Shown here piece by piece: positions 44,336 to 54,941 of a stretch of 64,000 nt of DNA. The stretch comes from Tipula vernalis. Lineage: Eukaryota; Arthropoda; Insecta; Diptera; Tipulidae. The stretch spans positions 256,289,368 through 256,353,367 of the forward strand of contig OY282560.1 of assembly GCA_958295665.1 (NCBI GenBank), in the 5' to 3' direction. Positions within the stretch are counted from its first letter, which is position 1. The number at the start of each line of letters is the position of its first letter. The translations under genes and the position numbers were made by a program. The notes beneath the pieces are model-generated. The model did not search any database. It saw only the letters and a program-made list of their open reading frames with translations, and had not been told where the DNA came from.

Positions 44336-44410
44336 ATGAATGAGCGCCTAAATGGCGATACAGTATTACAACAAGTATTTCTGCAATCAACAGGCTGCAA
44401 CGATATTTAG
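44336..44410 (+). CDS. 24-codon small ORF after the A-rich leader
   Basis: ATG at 44336 opens MNERLNGDTVLQQ followed by a few more codons and TAG at 44408-44410. The composition is mixed and protein-like, unlike the surrounding simple sequence. A splice-donor-like GTATTT follows Gln13, so it may instead be the first coding exon of a longer gene with an intron starting near 44375. I do not recognise the peptide. The evidence is only the position after a TATA-like site and the codon mix. Confidence 0.25.
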   Translation: MNERLNGDTVLQQVFLQSTGCNDI

Positions 44411-47338
44411 TTAAGTTTTTAATTTTTTTTTATTTGATTATAGTTTCTTATATCATTATATTTACTATTCTTATGGTTACTAGTTTTTTTTTGTTAATTA
44501 GCATTAATTTTCCGGTGTAGGGTAGTTTTAAGTTAGCTAGGTTAGGTAGTTTTTATGTAGTTTTAATTGAATTCCTTTGTTCACAAGAATTGTTCTTTTC
44601 TTGCCAAAATAAATTTTTTTTTGATTTTTTTCCGATTGTGGCATAAAAATTAAGATGAGTTTTTTTTTTTTGCTCAATAGAGTATAGCAAATAAGAATGA
44701 GTTGCTAATTATCAAACTGCGGATGAGTTAGGGTGGATAGGTGTGTTGAACAGACAGGTAGGTATTCAGAACCATCCTTTCCCGCGGTTAAATCCGATCT
44801 ACACATACTCTTAAATCCCCACGCCCATAACCCTGATGCATAGCCGGCAACAACCGCTCAAGAGTCCCTGTGTAGGTCCAATTCTGTTAGCACAATGCGT
44901 GTTTTGGAGGATAATTAGTTAATCCTTATCGTTCATAATTGTTTTTTTTAATTTTAATTTCAAATTTAGTTTTTGGGATATCCTCCAGAACAGGCAAAGT
45001 GTTACATAGTACTGATCAGAAATTGTACAGTTACAGGTCTGATTTACATTTTGTGAATCGAGCGGTAAATCTTAAAAATTTGAATTTTCTGAAATTAACA
45101 ATTTACGCTGGACTTATTTAAATTATATGATTCGAACAAATTTCAATAAACCCCTAAAGTCGGGTACGCCCAACAGTTATGAAAACTCTGACCTATAGCT
45201 AACAGCAATAAAGTTCATTCTACGTATAGGTTATCAATCATTCCGTACAAATTTCCATTTTCAAATGTAATTTTCGAAATATCGTAATCAAAGTAATTGA
45301 TTTGGGATCATGATATGAGTAATGATTTTTTTATTTGTCAAATGTGTATGAATTTTTTCAATCAAGTTTTTTTTTTTAATATTTTGCAACGGAAATTCAA
45401 TTGCTATTCTAAAATGTAAAAAGCTAATACAATACGGATCTCAATACCTCATCTCATGTATCGGTGAAGGTTGGTAGAAAACAAAAATCAATTGACACAT
45501 AAATCGCTAACCGATGTTATATCAACTTTAAAATTGAAAGAAATATAAAATCCATAATAGCTTCTGTAGATCTAGATAAATATTTTATTATTATGTTATT
45601 ACTGAGCAACGTCACATATTTTATTTTGGCAAACCTTTGTTGTAAACGAATTTTTTTTATATAAATAATAATCCAAATTAAAAAAAACACGACCCTATAT
45701 TGAATATTGTTTATTAAAAAATTATATATTTTCCCTCATACCGATTTCTTCTTTTTCTTCGTACTAAATAAATTGATGTTTTCTTTTTCATTGATTTTCT
45801 TTAATATTAAATTTTCCTTACTTCCACGAAAATATAAGGAACACAACAGAAAAAGTGTATATACATAAATCTAAAGGCTACATATCATAGTAGGATTGTT
45901 TGCTTTACTTTTCATTTATGTTCTATTTATTTATTTTCACTTTGGGATTAAAGTTGTGTTACAGATTAAATCCTTAAAAGGAAAATAATATTGCAAAAAT
46001 ATATCTATCTTAACTTAAAAGGCATGTCTCCTTCTCTCATTAATTTTATAAAATAAAATAAATTAAGAAAATCTCAAAATAATGAAACTAGTGAAAGAAA
46101 TAAGTAATCTAATTTTTGATTGATAAAAAAATTGTTTACGCTTTTCTTTCGTAATACGGGAAACTTGTAATCATGCAATAAACACTTTCACTTGTTCTGT
46201 ATAGCTTTTACACTGAAGCTCCCTTTAATTTTAATAACGGTCTGCTAAAATCATTTTCAATCAATACTACAATATTATCTATATCCAGTAACAATCATTT
46301 GACAGTTAGACATTTTACATTGCTAGATAGGTTATCAATTTAATCACTAAAAACATCATACATACCATATATGTATGTGGGAGAAACCAAATAATTACGT
46401 TGATATGTTTTACACAAGATTTAAAATTCGGTAGAATAGTTAAGGATATTAATGGAAAATATATGACCCCAATTCGATCTTACTTACATAGAAAATATCT
46501 AAAATACATTGGGATGGATACAAATATAAATTGTATACGTATGGTATATGCATGGTAAGGAAACAAGTTTTATCTAAGTAAATACCGAGCTGAGGAATTG
46601 ATAAATGGAGAAAAATGTGAGCTGAGGTTACTTTCCCATATGAATTCCCTTGTTAGTATAACAGCAAAAAAAAAAAAGATTCAGAAAATAATAATGGATT
46701 TTTGTTGTCATTTTTATTGTGTCACATCCCAAATAATTCAACACTGATAACGATAAAACTCTAGACAAATAAAGGATGTTCAACAATGAAAATCGATATC
46801 TATATGCGAAATATTTCACTATTGAGATTGTTTTTATGTAAGGGTTGTAAAATATAACATGATTTGCCAAAAAAAAAAAAAATGTTTTCGAATCAGTTCA
46901 TAACGTTCAGTAAAATTGCTTAATTCAAATGTTTTAATTTTAAAGTTGGTTCGATTGGATCGAAAGTTATAACATTACTGATGGTAATATTTAGAACTAA
47001 ATGCTTGCTGGTTCATGGCTAACCAACTTTGAAAGATTACCTAATTAGTACATATATAACCAAATTATAGATTTACTTTCTGTTATACAGAAATCGGTTT
47101 TCGGAGTACCCTCTGTCCTTCGGTATTTGTGTAATCACGTAAACGGATCTTTTTATTGGCTTGAACATTTTCATTTTAGATTTCAATAAAAAATTAGCAG
47201 ATCGGAGAACCCGCGTGTTTTGCCCAAAAACATTATACCATAATCGGCAAAATTCAAAATTGTAGCTGGACATAATTTCTTTTAATTTTCTTCTAATAGG
47301 AAAGATGAAATGAAAACAAATATATTATTATATTTTTT
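44411..47338. other. AT-rich DNA with one unexplained GC-richer block
   Basis: 44700-44930 is GC-richer and contains aaccatcctttcccgcggtt and gtccctgtgtaggtcc. It may be a repeat-element fragment, but no tRNA fold or ORF is clear. The rest holds no recognised gene. Minus-strand frames at 46628-46870 and 47073-47273 have no domain. Confidence 0.5.
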
Positions 47339-47349
47339 ACCAATTGTTA

Positions 47350-48681
47350 GGCATTATCTTGGACAGTAAGCTTAGTTGGAAGCCCAACATGTTGGAGAGA
47401 ATAAACAAAGCTACTATTGCTTTGTACTCCTGTAGGAACGCCATTGGTCATAGATGGGGTCTGAAGCCGGAGCTGGTACACTGGCTCTACACCGCCGTAG
47501 TGAGACCTGTACTCATGTACGGGGTGGGTGTTTGGTGGCCAGCTCTGGACAAGGCAACTTACAAAAGTAAGATTGAGAGAGTGCAAAGAACGGCCTGTAT
47601 GCTTGTTAGCGGGGCATTGAGGTCGACACCGACAAGTGCCTTAGAGGTTATGTTGCACCTTCTTCCGGTCGACATTTTTGGCAAACAGATGGCGGAAAAT
47701 ACGGCTGTACGACTTGCAGCCGTCTCTCAGTGGAGGTGACTTAGTATAGGACACTCTACTATTGTCAGATCGTTGAAGGATGAGCTGGCGAATCTTGACT
47801 ACATTAAACCTACTCTACGCTTCGAGAAGCGATTTCGGACCTCCTTCCCTTCAAGGGAATCCTGGAGGGATAGACCGTTATCGGAAACCGAAGCGTTGCA
47901 ATTCTTCACAGATGGCTCCAAGCTAGACGGCAAAGTAGGAGCTTGAGTATTCTGTGACAAATTAAATGTAAATATTTGTATTCGTCTCCCTGATTACTGC
48001 AGCGTGTACCAAGCTGAAGTCGTAGCGATTGAGGAGGTCATGACGTGGTTGAAGCATAATGTGTTATCCTCAGACGATATCATAATCTATGTGGACAGTT
48101 GTCACTCATCTCTAAATGAGATGGGTGAGCATTTCAACATCCAGGTAGTCTGGGTCCCAGGTCACTCGGGCGTCATGGGGAACTGCAGGGCAGATGAACT
48201 TGCTAGGCATGGTACGACTCTCCAGCTGCAACCGGAAAGGGCAAGTCTGGGGAGGCCTATCACAGCGCTGAGACAAGCACTTGGGAAGCAGGCGCTATCC
48301 TCAGCGGGGGAAAGGTGGTCCAACACCCTCACCTGTAGAGTTGCAAGACAAGTTTGGCCAAAGCTGGACTTGGGGCGCACTAGGGCATTAATATCCTTAC
48401 GCAGACGTGAATTAAGAACGGTCGTAGGAATTCTCACGGGACACTGCCTTTTTGGAGAACATGCAAGAAGGCTGGGTCTGGAGGCTAATGACTTCTGCAG
48501 AAGCTGCTTGGACGAAGAGGAGGAAGAAACGTTGGTCCACTTCCTTTGCTCGTGTCCAGCATTGGCTCTCAGAAGGCACAAACACTTAGGTAAGTTCAGG
48601 ATGGACTGCCTCTTGGATCTCGAAAACATTAAAGTGCGGGACGTCTTACGCTACATAAGTAGCTCGAAATGGTTCCAATAG
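47350..48681 (+). pseudogene. LINE ORF2 C-terminus: RT thumb, RNase H, zinc motif
   Basis: One reading frame with two in-frame TGA codons (47737-47739, 47944-47946). It starts with ILDSKLSWKPN and AVVRPVLMYGVGVWWPAL (RT thumb and connection). It then reads FTDGSKLDG (RNase H Asp), YQAEVVAIEEV (Glu), IYVDSCHSS (Asp) and GNCRADELARHGT (last Asp), and ends with a Cys/His motif CRSCLDEEEEETLVHFLCSC. All four RNase H acidic residues remain. The reading frame is otherwise open to TAG, which argues for a fairly young insertion. Confidence 0.85.
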
Positions 48682-48774
48682 GGGTAAAAGGGGATACATC
48701 CTGTGGTATCACAATGGACCGTCACCGGTCTAAGTGTGCGTAAGCAGCCACTCCAACCTAACCTAACCTAACCT
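47350..48774 (+). mobile_element. 5'-truncated LINE with RNase H and CCTAA tail
   Basis: ACCAATTGTTA is duplicated at 47339-47349 and 48775-48785, defining both ends of a target-primed insertion. The element starts in the RT thumb, carries RNase H and a Cys-rich end, and finishes with four CCTAA-type units (about 48755-48774) instead of poly(A). The presence of RNase H suggests the I/R1/LOA part of the LINE tree. Confidence 0.88.
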
Positions 48775-48785
48775 ACCAATTGTTA

Positions 48786-49230
48786 TAATTTCGATTTATA
48801 GAAATAGGAGATTTGGCCAACACATGACTGACTGTTTAAGAACAAGAAATTTTGAGAAACCAGTGATTATTATCTATATCTAGCAAATTTCTTACAAATT
48901 TATTCTTTAATATTTTTTATTTGCTATCTTTTCTTTCTTATTATTATTTTTTTTTTAATTTTAATTTTTTGTTAATTTTTGTTAATTCATTCCATCGTAT
49001 TTCAAATGGAGCTCAAACTTGACCTTTCCGATTTCAATTTTTGTGTTATAATCGTGTTCCTTATTGGAAATACGAGGACGGTTTCTTTTTTTTTTGATGT
49101 GAAAACATCTTTAGCGGGGTAAGTCAAAAATTTCATGTTGAAAAAGGAACAGAAAATCCGGTACGAACGAAATTGTAAAATATATACAAACGAGAAAAAC
49201 GAAGACAAAATGTACCGAACTTGCACACTA
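48786..49230. other. AT-rich DNA between LINE and mariner
   Basis: No gene. The last ~80 bp may be a decayed continuation of Jockey copy 4, which resumes right of the mariner. The similarity is too weak to claim. Confidence 0.45.
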
Positions 49231-50505
49231 TACCACCTTGATTAAAAAGTTCCCGCAATAACCACCGTGTGGCGCTCCCATCGTTCCGATTTGAGTTTTT
49301 TTTTTTGTTAAGTTGGTACATCTGTTGTTGATATTCCCTCTAAATCTTAGCGTCATAGCTTGACATTTGCAAAAGTTACGTAGTCAAGAGTACATCTATC
49401 TCTGTGTGTGTTGGCGATTATTTACAATTTTAGAAATGGATTTAAATTTGCAACAACGAACTTGTATTAAATTTTGCGTAAAAAACAGATTTAATGGTGC
49501 GCGAACGTTGGAAATGTTGGAAAAGTGTTTCGGCAACGATTCTCTAAAGAAAACGATCGTTTACCAGTGGCACGAGCGGTTTAAAAGTGGTCGTGAGCCA
49601 ATCGAAGATGATGAACGCAGTGGCAGACCATCGACATCGAAAACCGACGGAAACATTGATAAAGTAAAAGAAATGTTGGTCAATAACCGCAAATTAACCA
49701 TTACAGAGATAGCGGAGGACTTGAACATTGCCTATGGATCCGTCCAAGACATTTTGGTTAATGATTTGGGTTTCCGTCGTGTAGCAGCAAAGTTGGTGCC
49801 AAAAGACCTCAATTTCATGCTAAAAAGAGACCGTTTGACGTCGCAAAAGACATGATTTGCGAGGCTGAATCCGATCCCCCATTCCAGAGGTCAGGCAATT
49901 GAATGGCGTTCACCAAATGAGGCGAGACCAAAAAAACCACGTCGTTTCCAGTCAAAAAAGAAGGCAATGCTCTCGGTTTTCATGGATTACAACGGTGTAG
50001 TGCATCATGAATTTTTGCCAGAAGGCCAGACCGTAAACAAAGAGTATTATTTGGGCGTTATGAGACGTTTGCGTGAAGCAATTCGCCGAAAGAGACCAGA
50101 ATTGTGGGCAGAAAACTCGTGGATTTTGCACCATGATAACGCACCGTCGCACAGTGCTATCATTATTCGTAATTTTTTGACGAAAAATGCAACAAATACC
50201 ATCCAACAGCCACCGAATTCACCTGATTTGGCTCCCTGTTACTTCTTTCTGTTCAATCTGGTTAAAAAACCATTACGGGGAACGCGTTTCAGCAGCCGAG
50301 AAGAAATAATGGAAAAATCGCAGGAAGCACTGATGGACATACCGAAAACCGAATATAAAAAATGTTTCGAGAATTGGATCAAGCGCTGGCATAAGTGTGT
50401 TGTAGTCGATAGGGATTACTTTGAAGGGGACAATATAGATTTAGAAATAAACTTGTATTTTTAATTTTCTGAATAAATTCCGGGAACTTTTTGATCAAGG
50501 TGGTA
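49231..50505 (+). mobile_element. mariner element, inactive
   Basis: 25-bp terminal inverted repeats taccaccttgattaaaaagt... and the matching right end (single T/C difference) are flanked by TA at 49229-49230 and 50506-50507. At 1275 bp it is the usual mariner size. Jockey copy 4 sequence begins directly at the right TA. Confidence 0.9.
49436..50464 (+). pseudogene. mariner transposase with two catalytic Asp lost
   Basis: The frame from ATG 49436 covers the N-terminal HTH region (GARTLEMLEKCF, VYQWHERFKSGR, DDERSGRPSTS) and the second HTH (ITEIAEDLNIAYGSVQDIL), then stops at 49853-49855. Between 49855 and 49967 the frame is shifted and a stretch is deleted; the first catalytic Asp (GDE block) is absent. 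From 49967 the frame is open again with FMDYNGVVHHEFLPEG, HHDNAPSH (second Asp, 50135-50137) and SPDLAPCYFFLF. There the third Asp of the D,D34D triad is Tyr (TAC 50240-50242). The protein ends normally with YFEGDNI. Inactive by three independent defects. Confidence 0.9.
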
Positions 50506-50507
50506 TA

Positions 50508-50920
50508 CTCCTCATACTCGTAACCAAACCGAAAATCACATCAACTATTCAGTAGAAGTGAGAGATCTGCTTATCAAACAAATCAAGGACAAATCTTTTA
50601 GCGAATACCTAGCTGGACTTTCTGGCAACAATTACGCTAATTATTCCCTTTGAAAAGAAATTAAAGATGTTAAAAGGCCTAAAGTACAAATAGCTCCTAT
50701 CAAGAGTGACGGTGGAACTTGGGCTAAAAGTGCCAAGGAAAAGACAGCATTGTTTGCAGCCTGCCTTGAAGAAACATTTCAACCTCTTCCAAGGGAAAAA
50801 GCTGAAGAAAATATACCATAAATATATACCTAATCACTTTACTTAAAATTAAAGCACTACCAGTAAAAGGATTACGAAAATTACTGCAAGTAATCAACGC
50901 AGCGTTCATGGTGCAGAGGT
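50508..50920 (+). pseudogene. Jockey copy 4 fragment (endonuclease-RT linker)
   Basis: Starting at the mariner's right TA, the frame reads TPHTRNQTENHINYSVEVRD, then IKQIKDKSFSEYLAGLSG and YANYSL with a stop. It follows ORF2 of the Jockey copy at 54942 onward with an internal deletion. KEKTALFAACLEETFQPLP continues the match. Further stops and frame changes follow and the RT core is missing. Confidence 0.7.
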
Positions 50921-51178
50921 GATAATGATTTTTAAATTTATTTGAAAAGTTAATTCAAAAATTATAAATGCAATCATTTATACAGTGCTGTTAAAAAAAA
51001 ATTGGGCAAACAAATATTTTTTTTTACGCCTACCGTTCTTGGCCGTCATTAGGGTGCAGATGTTTTATTGCCTGTAATTTATTTTTTGAGTATAAATAGT
51101 GCATATTTTGTAAAATTAAGTTATTCTGTAAGTGATCCTAGACAAATAAAGAATAAAGTGCAATTTTAGTTAAAAAAA

Positions 51179-52277
51179 ATGGGAAAAGTTAGTGACCAGT
51201 GTAAAAGCATATGTTGATTTTGGCGCGAGAAAATTTAACCACGCTTGAAATAGGTGAAAGATTAAACATTCTTAAAAGTACTGTCGCGTGGAATATTAAA
51301 AAAAATAGAGAGATGGGCGGTACACAAAGAAAGAAAGGCTCTGAAGGCCCAGAAAGACAACACCAGTGAAAGATCGTTTTATGCTATTACAAAGTCGTCG
51401 GAACCGTTTTAAAACTTCATCGGACATAAGACAGGATCTTGAGCGAGCAACGAGAAAAAAAAATTTCAGCCGGCTTAGTGAGAAAAAGGCTTGTTAAAGC
51501 TGGTTTGAGAGCACTTAAACCAGTCCAGAAGCTTGAGTTCACATTACTAGTGCACAAAAACGTTTGCTATGAGCCCAAGAGCAAGTTAATTGGACTCCAG
51601 AGATGTGGAATGATGTAATAAACTCCGATGAATCAAAATTCAAGCTGCATGTTGGAGATGGAAGAATTCTCGTAAGGAGAAAACCTGGCGAGAGACTTAG
51701 CAACGAATGTCTTTTAAGACTTCCACCGAAAAAAGAAGGAGTTATGGTCTGGCGATGCTTTTCTGGAAATGAAACCGGTCGATTGTGCTTCCTTAGTTCC
51801 AGTGTTACAGCAGCTGTTTATCTGCAGGTCCTTCAGAACGAATTTGAGCCTTCTGCGTTAAAGCTTTTTTGGCGAGACTTGCAAATTTATTTTTCAACAG
51901 GACAACGCTCCGCGCCATACCGCCAAAATTGTGAGTTATTAATTTTTAATTGTAGATAGACAAATTGCCTTTCAGATAAACATAAATAATTTGTTAAAAA
52001 CTTGTTTTTTTTTCTTATCTCTTCATTTAAAGGTAAAAAAGTACTTCGAAGAAAAAAGTATCGATGTGTTGAGCTGGCCCCCGTATAGTCCAGACTTAAA
52101 TCCAATTGAAAATATTTGGTCTATAATGAAGCTAGAAGTAGCAAGGAAGCTTTAAAAAGTTTGTTGATGATGATTTGGGAATCCATATCTCCTGCGACTT
52201 TGAAAAATTTATCAAATTCAATGAATCGGAGGTGTATCGCTGTAATAAAAGCAAAAGGCGGTCCAACAAAATATTAA
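51179..52277 (+). pseudogene. Tc1-like DD34E transposase, broken, with apparent intron
   Basis: From ATG 51179 an early stop follows within 15 codons, and the N-terminal HTH region is scattered over frames (TTLEIGERLNI). From 51603 a frame holds NSDESKF (first Asp, 51627-51629) and GVMVWRCFSG. A frame change then precedes DNAPRHTAKI (second Asp, 51901-51903). The next codons continue only after skipping 51931-52032, in frame, with KKYFEEKSIDVLSWPPYSPD and LNPIENIW. The Glu (52108-52110) then sits exactly 34 residues after the second Asp. The C-terminus (RRCIAVIKAKGGPTKY) is in yet another frame after TAA 52153-52155. Confidence 0.85.
51931..52032 (+). other. Probable 102-bp intron in the Tc1 transposase gene
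   Basis: It begins GTGAGT and ends with a long pyrimidine tract (tttttttttcttatctcttc) and AAAG. Removing it joins the conserved DNAPRH block to the YSPDLNPIEN block in frame with family-typical DD34E spacing. An unrelated 102-bp insertion would rarely give this. Confidence 0.75.
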
Positions 52278-52634
52278 TATTAAAGATTGAACTTCTATAA
52301 ATCAATAAAAAATAAACAAAAAAATAAAAAATAAGTGTTTAATTTATTACATTACTTTAACTCCCATCAAACGTATTTTGAATATTTTGGCATTTTTCGG
52401 TGTTTTGCCCCTAAATTGCAGGTCAATTTTTTTTCTTCAAAAAATTACGTCATACATGTATTTAAAATGAAACAATAAACCAATTGCTTTCAAAAGTTTT
52501 GTAATTTTAGCAAAAAAAGATTGTTTGCCCAATTTTTTTTTACCAGCACTGTATTTAGATACTTATTCTATATATGTATTTTAAATAAATGAAATCAAAA
52601 AAATGAAATAAATATTTATAAGGGAAAAACTGTT

Positions 52635-52856
52635 TTAATTATTCAAATTTCTAAGGATTTGATTCCGTTTAATGCTGCTGGGTCTATCTGTGTAGCCGGG
52701 AGCCGGATTGCTACTTCCATCATCGGGGTAAACGATGAAATCAATTAATAATTCATCACCATTCTTTAAACATATGTTGTGCATTATGAAAATAATGTTG
52801 ATTTGTTCTTTACCAATCAGACAATGCCAATGAATTGTCAAATACGAATAAAACAA
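52635..52856 (-). pseudogene. HARBI1-type nuclease C-terminal fragment
   Basis: The minus-strand frame includes IIFIMHNICLKNGDELLIDF, similar to the LHNIC...GD block near the end of PIF/Harbinger (DDE_4) nucleases, followed by a Pro/Gly/Ser tail. Upstream catalytic motifs are absent from this frame, so it is a C-terminal remnant or a last exon. The other fragment at 9602-9913 carries the catalytic part of a related nuclease, but the two do not overlap. Could also be a domesticated HARBI1-like exon. Confidence 0.5.
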
Positions 52857-53787
52857 AATATGTCAAAAAAGGATTCTCTTTGTGTTCTTTTATTACAATT
52901 CATTCCAAACATTCTGTGGTCACGTGATCAATATTCTATTCATTCTATGGTTTTTCTAGAATGAATAAAAGAAAACATTCTTTATTAATTAATAAACATA
53001 CACTCCATCCACAATGTGCTGATATTACGAGCATACCAAACGCGATCGTCACGTTTTTTCCAACTTGCGAGCTAACACTGTTCAAGGGATTGTAAGTTGT
53101 TGTTTATCATTTTTTTTTGTTTTGTTTCGGATATATAATATTTACATATCTTATACATTTATTCCCGTAGTTTTATTAATTGTGAATAATATAATTTTCA
53201 GGAGTCATATATAACAGGAAAACGAACAAGGGCTAACTTTTGTCTAGGTTGAACAGAGAACGGGCGAATGTTTGCAAAAATGAGGAGGGAACCAAAAGTA
53301 CTCGTAAACGAAAATTTAGAAAATCAAAACATTAAGAAGATCTAACAAAAATACAAGATTTTAATGATATCGAAGACATAATAATTTAAAAAAACGCAAA
53401 CGTCGCTGCTCAAAAAGAATTAATTAAAAATAAATTAGAAGCAACTCTCGCCATCCGGTTAGAAGCAACGGAGGTCAAAAGATTTAAAATTACAAATTTT
53501 GCAGAACCGTTTCTATTTTATTTTACATCACCCGATATGGTAAAAAAGACTTGTCGTGTCATATTTTGAATTAACTTGGTTTTACATTTACGTATTTTTT
53601 GAAAATTTATAAATGAATTTATATTTTATATTAATTTATTTTAATGCAATTTTTAAATATTTTTATTTATTTTCAGATATTATTTGGTTTTAAATTACAC
53701 TATCCGGCTGAAGAAAATAATTTTAACAGCAACTGAATCAAATAACGCTAATCAAGGTATTTTTTGATATAATTTAGAATATTGATT
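52857..53787. other. Non-coding DNA, possible gene debris
   Basis: About 53420-53560 has a short protein-like frame (NKLEATLAIRLEATEVKRF), perhaps debris of the Harbinger companion gene. Otherwise AT-rich with no recognised feature. Confidence 0.4.
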
Positions 53788-53804
53788 AACTGAGAATATT
53801 GTAG

Positions 53805-54086
53805 TATACAGAAAGTAGAAACACCCCTGCAAAATGTATAAACTGTAAAGGGCATCATCCTGCAAATTATAGAGGCTGTGAAGTAGCCAAAGAACTTCAA
53901 AGACTAAGAAACAAAATGCATCAGTTTCCTCAAAACCCTAAGGCTACCAGAGAGAAACCAACTAAAACCCAAGATGAGCCAAAACCACCAGTTATAAGTA
54001 CAGAGCGGAAAAGTTATTCAAAAATTGTAAAGCAATCATCTAATGCTATGACTGATAACCCCCTTGAAAGGATTTTCGAAGCATAA
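53805..54086 (+). pseudogene. Jockey copy 1 ORF1 (Gag-like) C-terminus
   Basis: The frame is open from the truncation point to TAA at 54084-54086. It carries the last CCHC knuckle, KCINCKGHHPANYRGC, and a basic/Pro-rich tail with EKPTKTQDEPKPP and KSYSKIV. Jockey ORF1 binds element RNA and moves it to chromatin. Only about 93 codons survive because of 5' truncation. Confidence 0.8.
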
Positions 54087-54167
54087 AGGCCATAAATATA
54101 CGGCTAGCAAAGCAAGAACGTGGTTTAGAAGCTTTATATAAGCGTTTAGATATGCAACAAACCTTGA

Positions 54168-54936
54168 ATGAGGCAACAGCCCTCATATACTAAAATGAGC
54201 AGAACATTAAGGATTGTCACCTGGAACGCGAACGGACTAGCGCAACATGTTCCAGAGTTAGAAATTTTTCTAAATTTAGAAAAAATAGATATATGCCTTA
54301 TATCGGAGAGCCATTTGACAAAAACATCATTTATTAAAATATGTGATTATGAATGTTACCTGTTCACCCAGGAGGAAAACCCAGAGGAGGATACACAGTA
54401 ATAGTGAAAAAGAATCCGAAACACTATGAAGAACCTAGTAAGAAGAAGAAAGTATGCAAGTTAAAACCATAAAATTTGAAACTAACAATAATAATGAATA
54501 CAGTATTTACTCTATCTACTGCCCTCCACGCTATAATCTAAACAAAGAAGATTATCATTATAATAGACCCTTTAAATCACTAGGATCCAATTTTATTATT
54601 GGTGATGACTTTAATGCAAAAAACACCTATTGGGGAAAGAGACTTGCAACCCATAAAGGAAAAGAGATATCCGAAGCCGGACGAGTAAATAACTGCGAGT
54701 TCCACTCTGGAGGTAAACCAACATACTGGCCTGCTGATATAAATAAAATACCAGATCTCATTAATTTCTATGTAACGAAAGGGATCTTGGAGGATTACAT
54801 GTGCATCGAAAACAGCGAAGGGATATATTCCGATCATACACCTGTTATCATGACACTCAGCACAATGATAATTAATAAGGATAACCTGCCTAAATTAACA
54901 AATAATAGAACTAATGGGACCTATTCCAAGAACTAA
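54168..54936 (+). pseudogene. Jockey copy 1 ORF2 endonuclease
   Basis: 54168-54401 starts with LRIVTWNANGLAQHVPELE and DICLISESHLT, the APE-type endonuclease N-terminus (Asn and Glu of the active site). After a frame change the domain continues at 54454-54936 with IYSIYCPPRYN, FIIGDDFNAKNTYWG (catalytic Asp/Asn) and EGIYSDHTPVIMTL (SDH). A second frame change near 54920 leads into RT. It would nick host DNA to prime insertion. Confidence 0.85.
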
Positions 54937-54941
54937 TTGAA

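Larger units (their letters stand above)
50983..52551 (+). mobile_element. Tc1-like transposon (1569 bp)
   Basis: 31-bp inverted ends (cagtgctgttaaaaaaaaat...gcaaacaa and its mirror) differ at one base. The element is flanked by TA at 50981-50982 and 52552-52553. CAGTGCTG ends and TA targets are the Tc1 hallmark. Confidence 0.93.

Noticed and set aside
48749..48777. Interstitial telomere
   Set aside because: The CCTAA run is only four units, lies inside the target duplication and is the LINE's own tail.
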